From: Psoroptes ovis
Lineage: Eukaryota; Arthropoda; Arachnida; Sarcoptiformes; Psoroptidae
Direction: 5' to 3'
Length of the DNA stretch: 64,000 bases
NCBI GenBank assembly: GCA_002943765.1
Contig: PQWQ01000030.1
Span: 64,501-128,500, forward strand
In this document: positions 53,745 through 64,000 of the stretch, piece after piece
How the letters are laid out: every line of letters starts with the position of its first letter
Position numbering within the stretch: position 1 is the first letter of the stretch
Translations under genes and position numbers: made by a program
The notes under the pieces: generated by a model
Seen by the model: the letters and a program-made list of their open reading frames with translations, nothing else
Told to the model about the DNA's origin: nothing
The model's database searches: none

Positions 53745-54846
53745 ATGCAATTGACTGATTTGGATCAATGGATTGAAATAACAAAACAATGTAAATATTT
53801 ACCCGAAAATGATTTAAAGGTTTGTTTATTTTAATTTTTGAAAATGAATGAATAATTATCTTTAATCAAATGAAGAAATTATGTGAAATCGTATCAGATA
53901 TTTTGATTGAAGAATCAAATGTACAACCGGTATCATGTCCAGTCACTGTATGTGGTGATATTCATGGGCAATTTTATGATTTAGAAAAATTATTTCAAAC
54001 TGGTGGCCAGATACCTGAAACTAATTACATATTTATGGGTGATTTTGTTGATCGTGGTCATTATAGTTTAGAAACTTTTACCAGATTATTAACATTAAAA
54101 GCTAAATATCCTGATCGTATCACATTGGTTCGCGGTAATCATGAAAGTAGACAAATAACACAAATATATGGCTTCTATGATGAATGTCTGCTTAAATATG
54201 GCAATTCAAATGCATGGAAATATTGTTGTAATGTATTTGATTTGCTTAATGTTGCTGCGGTAATTATGTCTCTTTTTGATTTAATTATTTGTTTTATAAT
54301 TTTTCGATTTGAAAATTTCAGATAATCGACAATGAAGTATTATGCGTACATGGTGGCCTTTCACCTGACATCAATATGATTGATCAGATTAGAACAATCG
54401 ATCGAAAACAAGAGATTCCTTGTATTGGTCCTTTCTGTGATTTAGTTTGGTCTGATCCAGAAGAAGTTGATACATTTGCCATAAGCCCCAGAGGCGCTGG
54501 TTGGTTATTCGGTCCAAAAGTGACTCATGAAGTAATTTGAAATATTAATTTCAAATGATTTATGATCAATATTCTTTCATATTTTCCCCAATCATTTTAG
54601 TTTATGCACATCAATAATTTAGGTCTGATTTGTCGAGCACATCAATTGGTACAAGAAGGTTTTAAATTTCATTTCGATAATAAATTAATAACCGTATGGT
54701 CCGCACCAAATTATTGTTATCGTTGTGCCAATGTTGCAGCCATTTTGGAATTCAAAAAAACAAATGATAAAGAGCCGAAAATTTTCACAGCTGTACCCGA
54801 TTCCGAACGTAAAGTTCCGAATCGAAATTGTCCTTATTTTTTATAA
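53745..54846 (+). CDS. PPP6C: Serine/threonine phosphatase 6 catalytic subunit (PP6C)
   Basis: PPP-family phosphatase. Four exons: 53745-53819, 53876-54259, 54322-54531, 54601-54846; 304 aa (human 305). Metal and phosphate ligands are all present: GDIHGQ (about 52-57), [26 protein letters not shown], the His of [10 protein letters not shown], and the HxxL-type region AHQLVQEG before [14 protein letters not shown]. The start [20 protein letters not shown] and the tail ending NCPYFL favour PP6 over PP4 and PP2A. Regulation is usually by SAPS subunits and tail methylation on the terminal Leu, which is kept. Its stop lies only 61 bp from the stop of FAM20B on the other strand, so the 3' UTRs probably overlap. 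Confidence 0.95.
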
Positions 54847-54907
54847 GAATAATTGTATGGAATGGATCATTTTTTAATCTAAGAAAAAAACATGAAAATT
54901 TTTAAAT

Positions 54908-56466
54908 TCAATTTTTCAAGACATAATTTTGTTGATATGTATCAAAACACAATTGAATTGATGCCATTATAATTTGTAATCGACGATCTAATGCTTTCAA
55001 ATGAGCATCATTAAGTAATGGCCATAGTTGATCATTGGAGAGTAAATTTTTAATTATCCAAGATAAACTGAATCGACTAGATTCATTGGCAAATCGGCGT
55101 AAATGTTGATAAGTTTGATTTCGAATCACACAACATTGAAGTAATGGAAATAATATTGTTGTTTCATCGTGTTCAGGATTGCCGAAACTTTTTCCATTAT
55201 CTATAAATTAGAGGAATTGAAAATTTATTAATTCGTCAATAAATGAAAATAATGGTAAATAATCAAATCACCAATTAATAAAAGGGCGCTATTAGAGACA
55301 TCTTTGAACACTTCGTAATGATGTCGATCAGCATTACCAATTAAAAAATCGAAAATGGCAGTATCAACGAAATCTAATACTCTAGGTCTCAATGAATTAG
55401 TTTTGAGCACGGACAAACAATAATGCGGATCGATTTCCCATTGAGCTTTAAGATTTTTTTTATAAGTTCGTTGCCATGGATGACGTAATTTTTGTAATTG
55501 ATATTGCGCGGGTAACATCAATATAATTGCACCTTCCAATGCTCCGGTCGATTCATTCGGGCATAAAAGATCATATTCATTACAATAATAGCATTCACCA
55601 TAAAAACATTCAATCGACCTGTTTGATGTTTTGGTTTTTTGTGCGACAAACGTGGCCAACAATGATGCCGATGCTACAGGTTTGAGTTCTTGCGCGACAT
55701 CGATTATACGTGATGTGACTATTGGTGCATATGTTTGTTTCAAAATTCTTGATAAATGAAATGATATAATTTCACCATTATGACGATCAGCTCCAGCATA
55801 TATATCATCAGCTATATAATCGAGTGTATATCGTTTAGGTTTAAATAATGCCTGTTGACCGCCTTCTAATGTTAACAATAATTTTAATTGTGTACCTTTA
55901 CGGCTTACATCACTTTTAATTATTTTAGCATTCTTCAATGCATCCAAGATTAAGTATAACTCTGGGGCCTTTTCGGGTACGATTTGTCGAGCACGTACCC
56001 ATTTTTTTGCAATCGTCCAGATTTTATTGAAATCTTTATTATTCTTATTATGAATTCTTAAATCTTCTTTAACTTCAAGATCTGATTTCAATGACTTAAG
56101 GAACTCTTCCAAATATTTGTTATTATCATTATCATTCTTATCATTATGAGCATTGTTTGCGATCTTTTCCAATTGGATTCGAATATTTTTTTCATATGTT
56201 TGACATAAAGTTAAATTTTCTCGACGTATTTCGGAAAATCCAACAACAATCACAGATTGAGGTTTATTGATTAGATTACTTGAAAACTGTGGAAATCAAT
56301 TTTACAAAAAACAATCAAAATTAATCAAATCCCTTCTAAAAATATCCAAAGTGTCAAAATATACCTTTTTATCATCAAAAATAACCATAAAATACAATAA
56401 CATTGAAACAGTTACGATTGAACATATAAATAATAAGGTAACAATTCTTGTTTTAAAACGACGCAT
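54908..56466 (-). CDS. FAM20B: FAM20-family secretory-pathway kinase, FAM20B (xylosylkinase) type
   Basis: Golgi kinase; FAM20B phosphorylates xylose in the proteoglycan linker. Three minus-strand exons: 56466-56365, 56286-55272, 55200-54908; 469 aa. Exon 1 codes a type II signal anchor (MRRFKTRIVTLLFICSIVTV). The middle exon holds a variable, Asn/Lys-rich stem and the kinase core: LKLLLTLEGGQQALFKPKRY with the nucleotide-binding Lys, AGADRHNGEIISFHLSRIL, the Cys-rich FYGECYYCNEYDLLCPNE, and the catalytic loop IGNADRHHYEVF (Asp about 354). The metal-binding Asp lies in LLIDNGKSFG (about 373), whose codon is split by the last intron. The tail is helical. The Cys pattern and GDRHHYE-type loop support FAM20B over FAM20C/Four-jointed, with moderate certainty. 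Confidence 0.88.
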
Positions 56467-56817
56467 CTCACATTGTTCTTATATTATCATTATCTTTATT
56501 ATTAATTCAATGTTAGTCTTCATTTCCATAATTGTAAATACAGATGATAATCATTGAATGAATGCCAGATTTCCGAAGAAGATATTTTGAACATTAACAA
56601 ACAAAAATGAATGAAAATATATATCGTCTATTGCAACAAAATGAAATCATAGTTCGGTTAAAATAGACGTAATGTTTGTTTGTATTCTTGCGAAAGGCTT
56701 TAATCTTTTGTTTTTTTGTTATTCGAAAGAAAATAAAAATTCAAGGACTTTTAAATTGATAAAATTTGTGAAATTGATGATCATAAACATTAGTTGATTT
56801 AAGAATCTCTTTAAGAA
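56467..56817. promoter_or_regulatory. Shared divergent promoter, FAM20B / PGLS
   Basis: 351 bp between opposite-strand start codons. No specific element recognised. Confidence 0.45.
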
Positions 56818-57804
56818 ATGGCTAATAATATAATCAATTTATTGAAATGTAATTCCTTCCAAGAATCGAAAGAAGAATTTCGTAAAGTAATACAAAAAGC
56901 TGTCGATGAACATAATGATCACTATTTTACTGTTGGTTTATCTGGTGGTAGTCTACCAGGCATATTAGCCGAAGTATTACCAACCATTCAAACTACTTGG
57001 AAAAAATGGCGTTTCTTTTTCTGTGATGAACGTTTAGTATCATTTAGTGATCCTGAAAGTACATTCGGTGCTTATCGTTCGATTGTTGTACCGAAAATAC
57101 CTGAATTAAGTTTGAATCAATTCATCACTATCGATCCAAGTCTTAATTCATGGGCTGCAGCAAATGATTATCTTTCGAAAATGAAACAAGTTTTCTCACG
57201 GAAATCTGAAATTGAATTTCCAAAATTTGATCTTTTATTTTTGGGAATGGGTCCAGATGGCCATACTTGTTCCTTGTTTCCGAATCATCCTTTGCTAAAA
57301 GTAAGTCTCATTTATTAATTAATTCTGGCATTTGAACAAATATTTCTATTTTAATCAAATAATGCGCATTTCAAATAATTCAAAGGAAACAAAACGATGG
57401 ATTGCATATGTTGGCGATTCACCAAAAGTAGGTCTATTTTTTTCACATTTTATTTATTTGTTGTCTCAAATGACTATGAAAGAATTTGGACAATGATAAA
57501 GGGGCCTTGTAAGGCATATGCAATAATCCTTTTTTTGATTTTTATCATCATCCATAATCTAAAATAGCCTCCACCAAATCGTGTGACAATGACATTGCCC
57601 GTATTGAATAATGCTAAATGCTGCATATTTTTTATTGCTGGCGCTGCTAAAGCACAAGTAGTGAAAGATATTGTTGTTGATGGTAAATTATTACCCGGTG
57701 GTATGGTTGTGCCTAAAAATGGTGAACTATATTGGATTCTAGATAATGAATCTGCATCGTTGTTGCCTGAAGAGTATCTGAAAAAAATGTCGGTCGATGA
57801 TTGA
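56818..57804 (+). CDS. PGLS: 6-phosphogluconolactonase
   Basis: Second enzyme of the oxidative pentose phosphate pathway; hydrolyses 6-phosphogluconolactone in the cytosol. Three exons: 56818-57300, 57386-57427, 57568-57804; 253 aa (human 258). Family motifs are YFTVGLSGGSLPGILAEVL, KWRFFFCDERLVSFSDPEST, FDLLFLGMGPDGHTCSLFPN with the catalytic His, and PPPNRVTMTLPVLNNAKCCI, followed by FFIAGAAKAQVVKDIV. The second exon is only 42 nt. The protein starts MANNIINLLKC at the first ATG. Intact active-site residues and length make this a confident call. It is the right-hand end of the alternating gene block. Confidence 0.95.
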
Positions 57805-59354
57805 ATCGAAAATAATTGAATAAATTTGATAAGACATTTGATCAGCCAAATACTAATACAAATATTTACAGCGATCAACAATAAAACCTGTTCAGTGCAA
57901 TTCAATACTGTCATTTCTCTTTTCATCTCTCTTTATAAACTTATAACTTAATCAATCAATTAATTGTGTATGGTGCTAAACATCTTTTTTATTACTTCAA
58001 AGGATTAATTTGGTGAGTTATCCTGGATCGGTCGATCGAATGCTTCCAGCAACAGTCATCGAATCAAATTTTAATTAATCCACATTTATTACCATGTCCA
58101 GATACACCACTTTATCACCATTTATGTATGACAATCTTTTTTTTTATTTTTAGGAACTTAGAAACAAATCAATAATCAGCAAAAACTAAATGTGTCATCT
58201 GGTCATTTATATTCTGGTCTTATTTTGATTAATTTGATAAATTATCAACTTTTAAATAATATTAACTTAATCAGTCCGCTCATAATCTATGCCCGGTTTA
58301 TTTGAACACAAAATTTACAAATGGCACAGCCAAGTAAACAGAAATATTTTTCTTAATAATTTTTCATTTATTAAGATGCCAGAAAATTTCTTATGAATTT
58401 TTTGAACCAAGAACGTCTTAAGACGTTCATTTTTTTCTTATTCTCATTTATAATTCTCCATTTAGTAATTTTTTCAAGGCTATGGATATTAAACTACGAT
58501 TTAAATTTTTTTTTTTTTTTTGAATAATTCAAAATGCGTCATTTGCTCGTTAGCTAACAATCTAATATGCCCAATGTCGAATGACGGAGAAATCTTTAAA
58601 AATCTTCACACATGTTGATTTTGATTGTTTTTCGATGGCCTTTCGATGTCTGCTGCAGTAGTTGATCGAAATTCCAAGTCATAGACATTCAATATAACTG
58701 TATTTTGTTTGTGTGTATGGTATATTCATTCACATTTATATAAATGTGAATGAATGATTATTGCCTAAAGATCATTGAACTTGATGTGTTTGTTGTGTTG
58801 TTGATTTTTACGGTTTTTTACCGAAAATTTTTCAGTTTTTTTTGTGATCATTTTAAGGTCATAGTTTTTTTTTCAAATCACATCACATTAACAATTGGCC
58901 AATTTAGTCCAATTATTAGAATGTCGAGTTAATTATTTAATTGTTTATTTGTTATAATGAATTCCGATGATGAATGCAAACCCTGGGCGTCATAAGCACA
59001 TATGTTTCTGCTTGTTTTCCTTTGGTGGATGATATAAAATCCAGTTTTTTTCAATAATTGAGAATTTCATATTTGTTTCGGAGGAGGAGGAGGTAGCCTT
59101 TTCTTGTTTCTTGTATCATTTTGCCGTTTTTTTCTATCAATCAGCATCAGCAACATCATATCACATTAAATAAATAATTTTTGGACAACAAAAAGTGAGA
59201 TTTCACAATGTGAAAATTTCTAGTTTTTTTAATATGTGTTTAATCAGGTTTGATTTTGTTTTGTCCATTTTCTTCAATCACTTTACATTTTTCAGTGATT
59301 GGTCAATTGAATTATGTGTGCAAGATAAATTATGAATTTTTTACTTATTTCTTA
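57805..59354. other. Intergenic, 3' side of PGLS
   Basis: A/T-rich. Contains an 18-bp perfect palindrome at 58411-58428 followed by a T-rich run, and poly-T near 58507. A purine run (GGAGGAGGAGG) lies near 59081. No gene supported. Confidence 0.4.
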
Positions 59355-59516
59355 CAAGGTTTCAAGTTTTAATTCAGAGTTTTAAAATTAATTTTCGTAG
59401 TTTTCAAGTTGATTTTCGTAGTTTTGAAATTCAATTTCGAACCAAGAAATTACGAAATTCATTTTTAAAACAACGAAATTCAATTTTAAAACTACGAATT
59501 AAAACTTGAAACCCTG
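59355..59516. mobile_element. MITE with CAGGGTTT-type ends
   Basis: A 162-bp imperfect inverted repeat: CAAGGTTTCAAGTTTTAATT on the left, AATTAAAACTTGAAACCCTG on the right. TA precedes the left end; the right flank is GAATA, so that TA has decayed. The stem repeats TTTCGTAGTTTT words on both sides. It is the closest relative of the copy at 34403-34521 and shares the CAGGGTTT end with the Tc1-type element at 1253-2163. Confidence 0.7.

Positions 59517-64000
<4,484 letters not shown>

Noticed and set aside
58411..58440. Palindrome plus T run considered as a terminator
   Set aside because: Rho-independent terminators are bacterial; in this eukaryotic context there is no basis for the call.

Overview
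This is eukaryotic nuclear DNA: very AT-rich, spliced genes with GT..AG introns that are often only 55-110 bp, no operons, and animal-specific genes (a SHOX-type homeobox gene, a FAM20B-type kinase, RagA, a Misshapen-type MAP4K, ATP6AP2). Compact introns, AT bias and short intergenic gaps fit a mite (acariform, dust-mite or scab-mite type); that assignment is inference from style and was not tested by any search.

Layout. 1-16.7 kb has no gene I can support. It holds a nested foldback/Tc1-type transposon (979-2722), eight copies of an ~80-bp hairpin MITE, and a ~3.4-kb minisatellite (about 12.65-16.08 kb) interrupted by a hAT-type MITE with a perfect 8-bp target duplication. 16.7-20 kb carries DGAT1 (six exons, MITEs in two introns). 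23.9-26.4 kb carries a TTC39/IML2-type protein behind a TATA box. 27.6-28.8 kb carries a secreted Lys/Gly-rich protein. 29-35.3 kb is a cluster of five small, unrecognised, mostly two-helix membrane proteins; four of them share a phase-1 intron just before or within the first hydrophobic segment. 35.9-37.3 kb encodes an ATP6AP2 (prorenin receptor) homologue. 37.5-42 kb is a minus-strand SHOX homologue, followed by 5 kb of non-coding DNA.

47.3-57.8 kb is a dense block of eight genes in strictly alternating orientation: RagA(-), NUDT9(+), UBXN1(-), an unrecognised Ser-rich gene(+), SNW1(-), PP6C(+), FAM20B(-), PGLS(+). Neighbours are head-to-head with about 250-350 bp between start codons, then tail-to-tail with 61-103 bp between stop codons. 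No MITE lies in this block. From 61.9 kb to the end of the window is the 5' part of a Misshapen/NIK-type kinase gene, cut by the window edge.

The genes are mostly housekeeping (lipid storage, V-ATPase, mTORC1 nutrient sensing, splicing, phosphatase, pentose phosphate pathway) and do not form one pathway. The unusual content is the repeat biology of the first 16 kb, the membrane-protein cluster, and the alternating gene block. Exon junctions were worked out by hand from splice signals, reading-frame continuity and family knowledge, and every multi-exon gene closes in frame.
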